The notes: generated from the sequence alone by a model not told the origin. 22,302 nt of DNA from JBBQER01 sp038320885 (GCA_038320885.1 JBBQER010000070.1:1-22302), one strand, 5' to 3'; positions 1 through 8,152 are shown, counted from the first letter of the stretch. Translations and numbers: made by a program.

Positions 1-1
1 G

Positions 2-1141
2 GGCGTACGAATGGCACTGGAGCCTGGTCGAGGGCGCACCGCGGTCCCAATCCGCTCGGCCATCTTCGGCGCTGCGCTCTCGATCGTTGCACTGACCGCC
101 TCACTCGTATTCGCGACGAGCCTCGACCACATGCTCAAAACCCCCAGCGCATCGGGTTTCACGTGGGATGCCTTCGTGGCCGTCGGCGATCCCGGGGCTG
201 CCGTCCCGGCAGAGGCCGCCCTGCGGGCGGACCCGCGCGTCGAGGGCTACCGGCGGGGTGGCTACGTCAACGTGAAGGTTGGGGACACTTCGGTATTCGG
301 CCTGGTGATCGACCGGCCCGGTCTGGTCCGCCCGGTGATCGCCGACGGCCGACGGCCGGTCGCGGCCGATGAGATCGCGCTCGGCATCGGCACGATGCAT
401 GCGACCCACACCTCGATCGGCGACAGGATCCATGTGGTGCTGGACGATGCTGAACACAACCCTCGTGAGGTCGGCATGAGGATCGTCGGGCAGGCCATCA
501 TCCCGCCGTCGCCGTTCGGGATCTCCCGACCGGGTGACGGCGTCGCGCTCTCGACCGCAGGATGGTTCCGAATCGATCCAGGCGCCCGGCAACTGATGAG
601 AGAGGGCGCAGTTCCGTTCCTCGTGCGCTTCGCCCCGGGGGTTTCGGAGGATGCCGGTTTCGCGGCCATGCGAAAGGACGCCCCCACCGGCTTCATCGTG
701 CCGGCCGAACGTCCGGGCGACGTGACCAGTCTCGCCCGTATCTCCGACGTCCCCGTCCTCCTCGCAGGTCTGCTCGGCGTCTTGGCGATCGGGACGCTGG
801 CTCACACGCTGATCACGGGCATCAGGAGACGTCGCCGCGAACTGGCCATGCTGAAGACCCTCGGGTTCGTCCGCCGGCAGATCGGCGGCGCGGTCGCGTG
901 GGAGGCGACGACCCTCACTGCGTTCGCGCTCGTCATCGGTCTCCCCGTGGGGATCGCCGTGGGTCGATGGTCCTGGGTGCGCTTCGCCGACCAGCTGGGC
1001 GTTCTTCCGGTCCCGGTGGTGCCATGGTTTGCAATCCTGATCGCGGTGCCAACCGCGCTGCTGATGGGAAACGTCATCGCGGCGCTGCCGGGACGCGCTG
1101 CGGCACGTACGCATGCTGCCCTCGTTCTCAGAAACGAGTGA
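2..1141 (+). CDS. FtsX-like ABC transporter permease, C-terminal part (5' end outside window)
   Basis: This is the C-terminal half of a large FtsX/MacB-type permease, the membrane subunit of an ABC system that usually exports lipids, peptides or drugs or acts on the cell envelope. The frame is open to the window edge and reads GVR before the first ATG at position 11. The MALEPGRGRTA sequence there is the usual internal start of the second half of the roughly 800-residue actinobacterial members, so I treat the ATG as internal. A hydrophobic helix at about residues 15-38 of the visible part is followed by an extracytoplasmic domain. The C-terminal FtsX domain (from about residue 245) has a helix, a basic RRRRRELAMLKTLGF coupling segment and three more helices. 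The protein ends in ALVLRNE, as family members do. The substrate cannot be told from sequence, and its ATPase partner would lie upstream. Confidence 0.85.
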   Translation, partial: GVRMALEPGRGRTAVPIRSAIFGAALSIVALTASLVFATSLDHMLKTPSASGFTWDAFVAVGDPGAAVPAEAALRADPRVEGYRRGGYVNVKVGDTSVFGLVIDRPGLVRPVIADGRRPVAADEIALGIGTMHATHTSIGDRIHVVLDDAEHNPREVGMRIVGQAIIPPSPFGISRPGDGVALSTAGWFRIDPGARQLMREGAVPFLVRFAPGVSEDAGFAAMRKDAPTGFIVPAERPGDVTSLARISDVPVLLAGLLGVLAIGTLAHTLITGIRRRRRELAMLKTLGFVRRQIGGAVAWEATTLTAFALVIGLPVGIAVGRWSWVRFADQLGVLPVPVVPWFAILIAVPTALLMGNVIAALPGRAAARTHAALVLRNE

Positions 1142-1584
1142 TGAAGATTCTGTCTGGCGAGCGACAACGAGCGGCTACAGCGTCGCCGACGCTTCTCGCT
1201 CGGGAACCTGACGCCGATGTCATCGCGCGTCCATCGCGCGGACGCCGTCATTCGGGCGCGTTCACCGTTGTCCACAAACTGAGCAGACCTGCAGTTCCGT
1301 GTTCGGCGACGTCCGCCGACGACCGCTCGATCGAGTTTGCAAGCAGGGGGTCGTGGGTTCGAGTCGCATCGTTTCCACAATCGTCTGCGTCGTCGCGGTT
1401 GATTCGCGATAACGGCGTGCTGAAGCCATTTGCATGGCGTCGCGCGGTCGCCTCGCTCGACAAGGAAATGTGTCTTGTTCGAACTCGCGACGGCGACGGG
1501 GCGCGCCGGCGGATCGAGACTGAGTTCCGTGCTGACCTGCGGTTCTGGCGCATCCCAGTACGGCATATCGGCGATGGGTGCACC
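1142..1584. other. Intergenic region with no supportable gene
   Basis: This 443-nt gap lies between two convergent genes. It holds a 6-bp inverted repeat (GCGTCC at 1227-1232, GGACGC at 1240-1245) that could help end transcription of the permease but has no T tract. It also holds the tRNA-Ala-like remnant at 1322-1378, listed separately. Open frames here show no family resemblance. The minus-strand frame at 1248-1640 runs through the tRNA-like stretch and looks spurious. Confidence 0.6.
1322..1378 (+). repeat. tRNA-Ala(TGC)-like 3' remnant, copy 1
   Basis: Positions 1336-1378 read like the 3' half of a tRNA-Ala. There is an anticodon loop TTTGCAA, the 3' anticodon strand GCAGG, a GGGTC variable region, a T arm around GGGTTCGAGTC, and an acceptor-like CGTTTCCAC in place of a CCA-ending acceptor. 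The 5' anticodon strand, D arm and 5' acceptor strand are absent, so it is not a functional tRNA. The block including the preceding ACCGCTCGA recurs imperfectly at 4489-4540. Such 3' tRNA fragments are typical scars of site-specific integration, but the element and its integrase are not visible here. Confidence 0.55.
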
Positions 1585-4335
1585 TCAGGCCGTGAGCCGG
1601 GTCCGTGCCATCGCGATGAGGTCGCGCAATGGCAGTTCACCGCCTTTCGCGCAGAGTTGTTCGTAGGCGTCGTCGCCGAGCGCCGCGCGCAGCCGCGGTT
1701 CGTTCCCTTCGTGGAGGTGTGCCTCGAGCGGCTGGAGCTGGAGGGCGCGCTCGGCGAGGAGACGCACGGCCGCGCCGTGCATCGTCGTCGCGAGCTCGAC
1801 GTCAGTGCGTAAGAGCGCTCGTGCGCACCCGACCAGCGCGCTCGCGGTCAACCTCGAAATTCCGTGCCGGTGCGCAAGGGACAACGCCTCGACCGTCCGC
1901 GCCAGCGCGGACGCGTCATCGCCCCGGCGACCGTCAACGTTTGCGCGGTTCAGGATCACGGTACCCAATAACTCGGGAATATCCAGCTCCCGTGCGATCC
2001 TCTCGGCCGGCTCGAATCCCGCGTCTGCCGCATCGACGTTGCCGGCAACCAGCTCCATGTCGCCGAGGTTGTTCCGGCTCATCCCCTCGGCCATACGGTC
2101 ACCCATTTCGAGATATCCGGCGAGCTCTGCCGCGTAGTGGCGGCGCGCGCCCGCGAGGTCGCTGCGCGCGGCGAGGCCGATGGCGACGATTCCGTGCATG
2201 CGCGCTTCGGTGTCCGCATCCCTTGCCGCCTGGGCCGCCGCCAATCCTTCTGTGGCGATCTGCTCGGCGCTCGCGTTTCCATCCGTGAAGAACGAGAGCC
2301 ACGCCGAGATGAACAAGGCATTGGCGAGGCCCCGGCGGTCGCCCGTCCTCCGGAAATGAGCGAGGGTCGGCTCGAGGGTCGCGCGGGCTCGGGTGTACTC
2401 GTCGATGCCGAGCTGCATGAATGCGAGGGCGGCCCGCGCGTCGGCCGTGGTCTGCTGATCATCAGCCCCGCAGCCGACGAGCGCGGCCAACGGTTCGACG
2501 AGGTCGCGGCAGCGCATGCGCAAGAACGCGTACCAATCGAGCGCAGTACCGAGCCGGAGTCCGGCGTCGATTTCGTCAAGCTCCCACGCCGCGACGAGCG
2601 CGGCACGGAGATTGTCATGGTCCGCCTCCAGCCGGTTGAGCCAGAGCCGCTGCTCGCTCGTCCGGACTCGCGGCGCCGCGAGCTCGGCCATCGAGCGATA
2701 GTGCGCGAGATACAGGCGCCGGAGCGACGCATTGGCATCGGCACCGTTCGCCGCGAGCTTCTCGGCCGCGTACTCCCGGATCGTCTCGAGCATGCGATAT
2801 CGCGTCACCGGGCCCGTTTCGACATTCACGAGAGATTTGTCGACCAAGCCGGTCAACACGTCGAGGACGTCGATCGCGTCGATCTCCGCGCCGTCGGGAG
2901 TAACCGCTTCCGCGGCCGGCAGGTCCCAGCTGCCGGCGAAAACCGAGGCGCGCGTCAGAACGGCCCGCTCGCGGCCGTCGAGCAACTCGAACGACCAATC
3001 GATCGTTGCGCGTAGCGTCTGCTGGCGCGCCATCGCGGTGCGCGAGCCGCCGGTCAATAAACGGAAGCGTTGGTCAAGCCGCCCCAGCAACTCTTCGGGA
3101 GACATTGACCTCAGACGAGCGGCCGCGAGCTCCAGCGCGAGAGGAATGCCATCGAGCCTGCGACAGACCGCTGCGACTGCCGCCCCGTTCGCGGCGTCCA
3201 CCGTGAAGCCCGGCTCGTGCAGGCGCGCTCGCTCGGCGAAGAGGCGCACGCTCTCGAACTGCGCGATGACGTTCGGATCCTCCTCGACCGCGTCGGGAAC
3301 TCGAAGCGACGGCACTCGAAACACGACCTCCCCGGTAATGCCGAGCGGCTCCCGGCTCGTGGCGAGCACGTGCACCTCAGCGCACGAACGAAGCACACGA
3401 TCTGCCGACGCGGCGACCGCGTCGATCAGGTGCTCGCAATTGTCGAGGACGAGAAGCAGACGACGGTCTGCGAGCGCCGTGACCAACCCATCGATCAAGC
3501 CCGTCCCACCCGTATGCATGCCGAGTGCGTCCGCGATCGCCGTCGGAACCATCGTGTCATCCGTGACGGGCGCCAGGTCGACAATCCATACACCGTCGCC
3601 CGATCCGTCGAGTAGCTCGGCGCCGACTTGCACAGCCAACCGCGTCTTGCCGGCTCCGCCAGGGCCGGTCAACGTTACGAGCTGCGCTTCTCGGACGAGC
3701 TCTCGCACCGCATCGACCTCGTCGCCGCGCCCCACGAAGCTCGCGGAATAGCCCGGCAGGTTGTTCGGCAGCGCGGGACTGTCAAGGGAACGCAGCGCCG
3801 GGAACGCACGGCGCAGGTCGTCTACCTCGAGCTGGAATACGCGCTCCGGCAGGCCGAGGTCCTTGAGCCGATGCTCACCGAGATCGCGCAACCGTGCACC
3901 TTCGGGAAGCGCATCGCCCAAGAGCCACCGAGTAGGTGCCGACACGACGATCTGCTCTCCATGGGCGATCGCCTCCAGCCGAGCGGCGCGATTCACCGTC
4001 GGACCGAAGTAGTCACCGTCGCGTTCGACGCACTCGCCGGAGTGCAGACCCATTCGGACCCGGAGCGCGACAGGGTCGCGCCACCTCTCCGCGGCGAGCG
4101 CGCGCTGCGCGGCCAGCGCGCCGGCGACCGCCGCGCGTGCGGTCGAAAACGCGACGCAGAAAGCGTCACCGACGGTCTTGAAGACGAACCCACCGGCCCC
4201 CTCGACGGCTGAACGCAACAAGTCGTCGTGGCGCGCCAGCGCGTCGCGCATGAGGGCGGGATGGTCCTCCCACAGGCGGGTCGAGCCTTCGATATCCGTG
4301 AACAGCAGTGTCACCGTTCCACTCGGCGAGTGCAC
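1585..4335 (-). CDS. Class III adenylate cyclase fused to STAND/NB-ARC-type ATPase and TPR-like region
   Basis: A 916-residue cytoplasmic signalling protein. Residues about 5-170 form a class III nucleotidyl cyclase domain that appears catalytically complete. The metal-binding Asp residues are D14 (FTDIEG) and D57 (VGDAF), the purine-selecting pair is K53 and D108, and the transition-state residues are N115 and R119 (TVNRAARL). K and D at the selecting positions predict ATP as substrate and cAMP as product. A P-loop ATPase follows, with Walker A GPGGAGKT at 224-231 and Walker B LLLVLD at 293-298, then ATSREPLG and a winged-helix-like segment. The C-terminal third is helical and Ala-rich, like TPR repeats. 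This architecture is common in actinobacteria, and the ATPase/TPR part probably senses an unknown ligand and gates the cyclase. The start is GTG with no Shine-Dalgarno. A TATCGT box 7 nt upstream suggests a leaderless transcript. Tandem tRNA-like remnants flank the gene. Confidence 0.88.
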   Translation of the reverse strand: MHSPSGTVTLLFTDIEGSTRLWEDHPALMRDALARHDDLLRSAVEGAGGFVFKTVGDAFCVAFSTARAAVAGALAAQRALAAERWRDPVALRVRMGLHSGECVERDGDYFGPTVNRAARLEAIAHGEQIVVSAPTRWLLGDALPEGARLRDLGEHRLKDLGLPERVFQLEVDDLRRAFPALRSLDSPALPNNLPGYSASFVGRGDEVDAVRELVREAQLVTLTGPGGAGKTRLAVQVGAELLDGSGDGVWIVDLAPVTDDTMVPTAIADALGMHTGGTGLIDGLVTALADRRLLLVLDNCEHLIDAVAASADRVLRSCAEVHVLATSREPLGITGEVVFRVPSLRVPDAVEEDPNVIAQFESVRLFAERARLHEPGFTVDAANGAAVAAVCRRLDGIPLALELAAARLRSMSPEELLGRLDQRFRLLTGGSRTAMARQQTLRATIDWSFELLDGRERAVLTRASVFAGSWDLPAAEAVTPDGAEIDAIDVLDVLTGLVDKSLVNVETGPVTRYRMLETIREYAAEKLAANGADANASLRRLYLAHYRSMAELAAPRVRTSEQRLWLNRLEADHDNLRAALVAAWELDEIDAGLRLGTALDWYAFLRMRCRDLVEPLAALVGCGADDQQTTADARAALAFMQLGIDEYTRARATLEPTLAHFRRTGDRRGLANALFISAWLSFFTDGNASAEQIATEGLAAAQAARDADTEARMHGIVAIGLAARSDLAGARRHYAAELAGYLEMGDRMAEGMSRNNLGDMELVAGNVDAADAGFEPAERIARELDIPELLGTVILNRANVDGRRGDDASALARTVEALSLAHRHGISRLTASALVGCARALLRTDVELATTMHGAAVRLLAERALQLQPLEAHLHEGNEPRLRAALGDDAYEQLCAKGGELPLRDLIAMARTRLTA

Positions 4336-4342
4336 GACTCGA

Positions 4343-4348
4343 ACGATA
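4343..4348 (-). promoter_or_regulatory. Putative -10 box of the cyclase gene (leaderless)
   Basis: On the minus strand TATCGT ends 7 nt before the GTG start of the cyclase gene, so transcription would begin at or next to the start codon. No ribosome binding site is present. No clear -35 is seen. Inference from spacing only. Confidence 0.35.
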
Positions 4349-4488
4349 CGGCCGGGCGGACACTCGGCGCTGTGCCGTAGTAGCCGGGAGTGTCCCGCAC
4401 CACGACCCCCGAATCTCGCGGCCAGGTGTCACCGATCGCCGGCTCGCCGACGTTCGCGATCGTGGCCTACGACATGCTGGTGTTCGCT

Positions 4489-4540
4489 ACCGCTCGAGCC
4501 AGGGGAGGTCGGGGTTCCAGAAGAGTCGTATCGTCTCCAC
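4489..4540 (+). repeat. tRNA-Ala-like 3' remnant, copy 2 (direct repeat of 1322-1378)
   Basis: This stretch aligns to copy 1 with a few gaps. ACCGCTCGA is shared, then AGC(C)AGGGG, GTCG and GGGTTC. The final 18 nt, GAGTCGTATCGTCTCCAC, differ from copy 1 at two positions. The anticodon-loop bases are missing and the T loop carries about five extra bases, so it is more decayed than copy 1. The two copies stand in direct orientation on either side of the cyclase gene, about 3.2 kb apart. Confidence 0.45.
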
Positions 4541-4567
4541 CGCGAAACCGCAGGCCTCGGCGCCTAA

Positions 4568-4582
4568 ACGTCACGTTGACGT
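4568..4582. repeat. Inverted repeat ACGTCA-N3-TGACGT
   Basis: A 15-bp palindrome (ACGTCA at 4568-4573, CGT spacer, TGACGT at 4577-4582) lies just ahead of the LtrA-like fragment. It could be an operator of a dimeric regulator. No function can be assigned. Confidence 0.3.
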
Positions 4583-4591
4583 GGTAACGCC

Positions 4592-4828
4592 ATGGTCGGC
4601 GGCATCGTCCTGTTCGCCTTCGGGCTCGAGACTGCGATGCACGACAGCGCGAAATCGTTGGAGGTCGTTCCGGCGCTCGGGCTCGTCGGCGGAATTGCGC
4701 TGTACCTCCTCGCCCACATCGCGCTCCGACTTCGCATCGGCGGCGGACTTGGGCGCGGGCGACCGATCGCGACTGGTGTACTGCTGGTTCTCCTGCCCAT
4801 TGCGACACACGTGCCGGCCGAGGGTGCA
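4592..4828 (+). pseudogene. Remnant of a low-temperature-requirement A (LtrA)-like membrane protein
   Basis: The translated segment starts MVGGIVLFAFGLE and runs through PALGLVGGIALYLLAHIALR to VLLVLLPIATHVPA. This has the pattern of the C-terminal transmembrane helices of LtrA-family integral membrane proteins, which are normally about 350-400 residues. Nothing recognisable of the N-terminal two thirds is in frame upstream, where a TGA lies five codons before the ATG. After about residue 79 the sequence turns hydrophilic and no longer resembles the family, although the frame stays open to 5002. I read it as a decayed 3' fragment next to the tRNA-like repeat. A short newly expressed membrane protein is possible but has no obvious ribosome binding site. 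Confidence 0.6.
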
Positions 4829-5052
4829 GAGATGATGCGGCACCGCGAAGGGCGAGCATTCATCCGAGCGCGACGCGACGCCTTGACCATTGACGACATC
4901 GCTCGATTCAACGAGCGGCGGCAAACCTCCAACTGCTCCACGCGAGACGACTTCGACCGCTCGAATCGCTGCGAGACACACGGTTTGCTTGCCGCTCCGT
5001 AAAAACGGGCTTACGCTCCGCGCGGCAGTGGAGCAGGTGTTTGGGGGACACC

Positions 5053-7251
5053 GTGCGACGCTCGGTTTCTTTGCTCGCGTCGGTCACGCTCGTCGTAGGC
5101 GTGCTCGTCGTCTCGGCTTCGCCCGCGACCGCGGCACCGGCATGGTCGATCGTGCCCAGCGCGAATCCCACCGGGCCCCAGAGCGGGTTCCTCTACGGGG
5201 TCGCGTGCGCTACTCCCACGAGCTGCTTCGGCGTCGGCTCCAAGGCGGGAACGGCGACCTACATCCAGCGTTGGAACGGCAACGCGTGGTCGATCGTGCC
5301 GAGCCCGAACCCACCCGGCGCGACCACGAAGGATTTTTTCGCTATCGGGTGCGCGTCGGCGACGTTGTGCTTCGCGGTCGGTAGCTACGACACGGGCTCC
5401 TTCGAGAGCAGGACCGCGTTCATCGAACGATGGAACGGGACATCGTGGTCGCTGATCGAGAGCCCGAGCATGCCGCAGTTGTTCTTGGTCGACGTGGCTT
5501 GTGCGAGCGCTACCGACTGCTCGGCGGTCGGTTTCGCCGGCTCTCCCTCGACGACCGTGATCGAACACTGGAACGGCACGGCGTGGTCGATGGTCCCGAG
5601 CCCGGATCCCGCCGGCAGCACCAACAGCAGCCTGCGTGGAGTCTCATGCCCCAGTTCGACGAGGTGCTTCGCAGTCGGCGGCGCAGGCTTTCCCACGGGT
5701 TCTCGTACGCTCGTCGAGCGGTGGAACGGCGCCTCCTGGTCGATCGTTCCGAGCCCGAACCCGCCGAGCGGTGACGACATCGGCGCGTTCCTGGTGCACA
5801 TCTCGTGCCCGACCGCAACGAGCTGCCTCGCCCTCGGCCAGGATCAATTCGCGGAGCAGCCGCTCGTCGAACGCTGGAACGCGTCCAGTTGGTCGATCGT
5901 CGCCCGCACGAGCATCTCGGCGGGGTCCTGGGAGCTCGCGGCGCTCGCCTGCGCCGCCGCGTCAACATGTTTCGCGGTCGGGTACGCCGACGGGCAATCT
6001 CTTATCGAACGTTGGAACGGGACCTCGTGGTCGAGCAGCCCGAGTCCGACTCCCGGCCGGCTCGCCGGTGTGGCGTGCAGCTCGGAAACAAACTGCTTCG
6101 CGGTCGGCGACCCGTTCGGCGACTCCGCGCCGCCGAGCCTGATCGAACGCTGGACCGGCGGCAGCGGCTGGGTGACGGTGCCGCATCCCAACGGCTCGAT
6201 CGCGACCGGCACCTTGAATGCGGTCAGATGCCCGACCACAACCACCTGTTTCGGAGTCGGCTTCTACCGGCGCTCGTCGATCGCGACCGCGCCGCTCATC
6301 GAACAATCGGGGAATCCGAGTTGGACGGTCGTCGCCGTCCCGAGTCCCGCGGGCGCCGCGAACACCGAGCTCACCGGAATCGGGTGCCCGAGCGCGACGT
6401 CGTGCTTCGCCGTCGGGTGGACGCGTCGGTTCCAAGCTCCGCGGCAGAACTTCATCATGCACTGGAACGGATCGTCGTGGGCGATCGTTCCGGCCCCGCA
6501 ACTCGCCGAAGGCAGCACCCGGCTGACCGGCATCTCGTGCGGGAGCGCGACGGGTTGCTTCGCGATCGGCACTGATGAGCTCTTCCTCGATAGGACGCTG
6601 GCTCTGCACTGGAACGGCTTGTCGTGGAAGATCGTTCCCACGCCCAACCACTCGGCCGGGACGCTCAACCGACTCGAGGCGGTCTCGTGCCGCGGCGCGA
6701 CGAACTGCTTCGCCGTTGGCTCGTGGGAGGACCCGAACACTTCGGACTCGGCGAAGTCGTTGATCGAGCGGTGGAACGGCTCGAGCTGGACCATCGTGGC
6801 GAGCCCGAACGTGGCGCCCACCGATCGGCTGACCGGCGTGTCGTGTCCGAGCGCGACCAGTTGTTACGCGGTCGGCACCATCAACTTCGGAAAGACCTTG
6901 GTGGAGCGTTGGAACGGCAGCGCGTGGTCGATCGTCGCGAGCGCGAACTCCTCCACGGGCAGCGTCTTCTCGGGGATCTCGTGTGCGACGCCGACCAGTT
7001 GCTTCGCGGTGGGCTCTTCGGCCTCCGGTACGAACCAAGAGCATCGTGTGACGTTGGTCGAGCATTCGAACGGCGGCGCGTTCTCGATCCAGCCGAGCCC
7101 GAACGCGCCGGTGACGACCGACAACAGTCTGCGCGGTATCACGTGCGCGAGCGCGACGCGCTGTGTCGCCGTGGGATCGTCCAACGAGGAATCGTTCCCC
7201 CGCACGCTCATCGAGCGGTACGGCTGTCGGAAGCCCTCGCAGTTGCGGTGA
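5053..7251 (+). CDS. Secreted 14-repeat protein with a Cys pair in every repeat, probable double beta-propeller
   Basis: A 732-residue exported protein. I choose the GTG at 5053 because GGGGGA lies at 5043-5048, five bases before it. The TTG at 5041 would put that motif inside the gene. The N-terminus (VRRSVSLLASVTLVV...ASPATAAPA) is a signal peptide with a likely cleavage after ATA-A. The mature part has 14 consecutive repeats of about 45-55 residues. Each contains WSIVPSPNP, a hydrophobic strand, a C-x5-C-FAVG motif and a closing LIERWNG. All 14 keep both cysteines, and one extra Cys lies near the C-terminus. The repeat length and strand pattern suggest propeller blades, and fourteen would fit two seven-bladed propellers. 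I know similar repeats from actinobacterial extracellular proteins without assigned function. A DUF2231-like gene starts 25 nt downstream. Confidence 0.85.
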   Translation: MRRSVSLLASVTLVVGVLVVSASPATAAPAWSIVPSANPTGPQSGFLYGVACATPTSCFGVGSKAGTATYIQRWNGNAWSIVPSPNPPGATTKDFFAIGCASATLCFAVGSYDTGSFESRTAFIERWNGTSWSLIESPSMPQLFLVDVACASATDCSAVGFAGSPSTTVIEHWNGTAWSMVPSPDPAGSTNSSLRGVSCPSSTRCFAVGGAGFPTGSRTLVERWNGASWSIVPSPNPPSGDDIGAFLVHISCPTATSCLALGQDQFAEQPLVERWNASSWSIVARTSISAGSWELAALACAAASTCFAVGYADGQSLIERWNGTSWSSSPSPTPGRLAGVACSSETNCFAVGDPFGDSAPPSLIERWTGGSGWVTVPHPNGSIATGTLNAVRCPTTTTCFGVGFYRRSSIATAPLIEQSGNPSWTVVAVPSPAGAANTELTGIGCPSATSCFAVGWTRRFQAPRQNFIMHWNGSSWAIVPAPQLAEGSTRLTGISCGSATGCFAIGTDELFLDRTLALHWNGLSWKIVPTPNHSAGTLNRLEAVSCRGATNCFAVGSWEDPNTSDSAKSLIERWNGSSWTIVASPNVAPTDRLTGVSCPSATSCYAVGTINFGKTLVERWNGSAWSIVASANSSTGSVFSGISCATPTSCFAVGSSASGTNQEHRVTLVEHSNGGAFSIQPSPNAPVTTDNSLRGITCASATRCVAVGSSNEESFPRTLIERYGCRKPSQLR

Positions 7252-7264
7252 ACGGCACCGAAAC

Positions 7265-7271
7265 GAGGAGG
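7265..7271 (+). promoter_or_regulatory. Strong ribosome binding site of the DUF2231-like gene
   Basis: GAGGAGG sits five bases before the ATG at 7277 and fixes the start of the interrupted DUF2231-like frame. Confidence 0.75.
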
Positions 7272-7276
7272 AACTG

Positions 7277-7846
7277 ATGCGGAAGTTCTCGGCGCGACCA
7301 ACGCTGACCATACGCGGCCGCAAGTTCAAGGGTTTGCGAGGCTGGTCGGGCAAGCCGACCCATCCCCCGCTCACCGACGTTCCAGTCGCCGCTTACGTAC
7401 TCGCAGCCGCGTTCGACGTCATCGCGACGTTCGGCCGGCACGACGCGTGGGCTCGTGACTTCTTTCGAGCAGGAACGTACGTGTTCAACGGCGGTGCCGC
7501 AGTCTCGGTGTTGGCCGCGCTGACCGGCTTCTGAAATTGGCTGCGTTCGACCGAGAAGGGCACCCAAGCGCGCCGCACCGCGAATGCCCACGCATGGACG
7601 ATGATCACGGTCACGATCCTTGCGCTCGTCGATATTGCGCTGCGTCTCAACGCGTATCACTCGCGCACGTATCCCAGCGTCGCGATCCTCGTTCTCTCCG
7701 TCGTTGTTGCGCTGCTGGTCTCGATCGGCGCGACGTTCGGTGGGACGCTCGTGTACGACTATGGGTTCAACGTCGAGACGGCGGCCGATAGCCCGGTCTG
7801 GCATGTATCCGAGACCGATGTCCTCCCTGGCGACCAAACGGGTTGA
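7277..7846 (+). pseudogene. DUF2231-like membrane protein gene interrupted by one in-frame TGA
   Basis: The reading frame encodes about 189 residues but has TGA at 7532-7534 (codon 86). The first part, from MRKFSARPTLTIRGRKFKGL through HPPLTDVPVAAYVLAAAFDV, has the N-terminal pattern of the DUF2231 family of small multi-helix membrane proteins. Past the stop the same frame continues with NWLRSTEKGTQARRTANAHA and two more hydrophobic helices up to TGA at 7844-7846. Relatives, as I recall them, have FWDWWRSTE where this gene reads F-stop-NWLRSTE, so TGG has become TGA. All other frame features, including the GAGGAGG ribosome site, are intact. It is a very recent nonsense mutation, a sequencing error, or a readthrough case. 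Function of the family is unknown. Confidence 0.75.
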
Positions 7847-8152
7847 CGCACGTCTCGGGTCGGGGTCGCCTTGGAGCGGTGTACGCTGATCGATGAAGGC
7901 AGCACGCAGCATGCGCTGTTTTCGTTCAGGCGTGGCCCCGGACCCTGGTGGCGCAACCACCCAGTAGATCCGAGAGACGCCGGGTCCGGGCCGGACGACC
8001 GCAAACGGTTGTCGCCCGTTCGGGCTCGACGCCTCCTTACCGATGGACGGCTTGTCGAAGCCCGCTGCCGGCCTTCAGGGCTGACGTACGCGCGTCTCAA
8101 CCGGCTGACCGCGCCAGACCGTGTGCGAAGCGAGTTCTCCAAAGGAGAGCAA
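7847..8152 (+). other. 306-nt leader region with several stable hairpins
   Basis: This gap precedes the membrane-protein gene at 8153 and has no recognisable protein. It contains at least four inverted repeats between 7934 and 8082, listed as a candidate structured RNA. The frame upstream of 8153 is open, but AAAGGAGAG at 8141-8149 marks the real start. Confidence 0.5.
7934..8082 (+). ncRNA. Candidate structured RNA (5' leader or independent small RNA)
   Basis: An 11-bp stem with one bulged C pairs GGCCCCGGACCC (7934-7945) with GGGTCCGGGCC (7982-7992). It encloses GGTGG-CGCAA-CCACC (7947-7961). Next come GACGACC-GCAAAC-GGTTGTC (7994-8013, one G-U pair), GCCC-GTTC-GGGC (8014-8025) and AGCCC/GGGCT (8059-8082). 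They are packed end to end upstream of a membrane-protein gene with a good ribosome site. I do not recognise a known riboswitch consensus. High GC makes chance stems common, so only conservation would prove an RNA. Confidence 0.4.

Noticed and set aside
1322..1378. A functional tRNA-Ala gene
   Set aside because: The 5' half (acceptor strand, D arm, 5' anticodon strand) is missing, and the T stem has a mismatch.
1248..1640. Minus-strand frame containing NDATRTHDPLLANSIERSS
   Set aside because: The sequence is the antisense translation of the tRNA-Ala-like stretch. Such frames are common annotation artefacts, and it overlaps the end of the cyclase gene.
5962..7374. Long minus-strand open frame opposite the 14-repeat protein
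   Set aside because: It is Arg-rich, has no family pattern and mirrors codon periodicity of the plus-strand gene. The plus strand has a signal peptide and conserved repeats.
7532..7534. Genome-wide TGA-to-Trp recoding
   Set aside because: Other genes in the window end in TGA (for example at 7251 and 8650) and use TGG for Trp.
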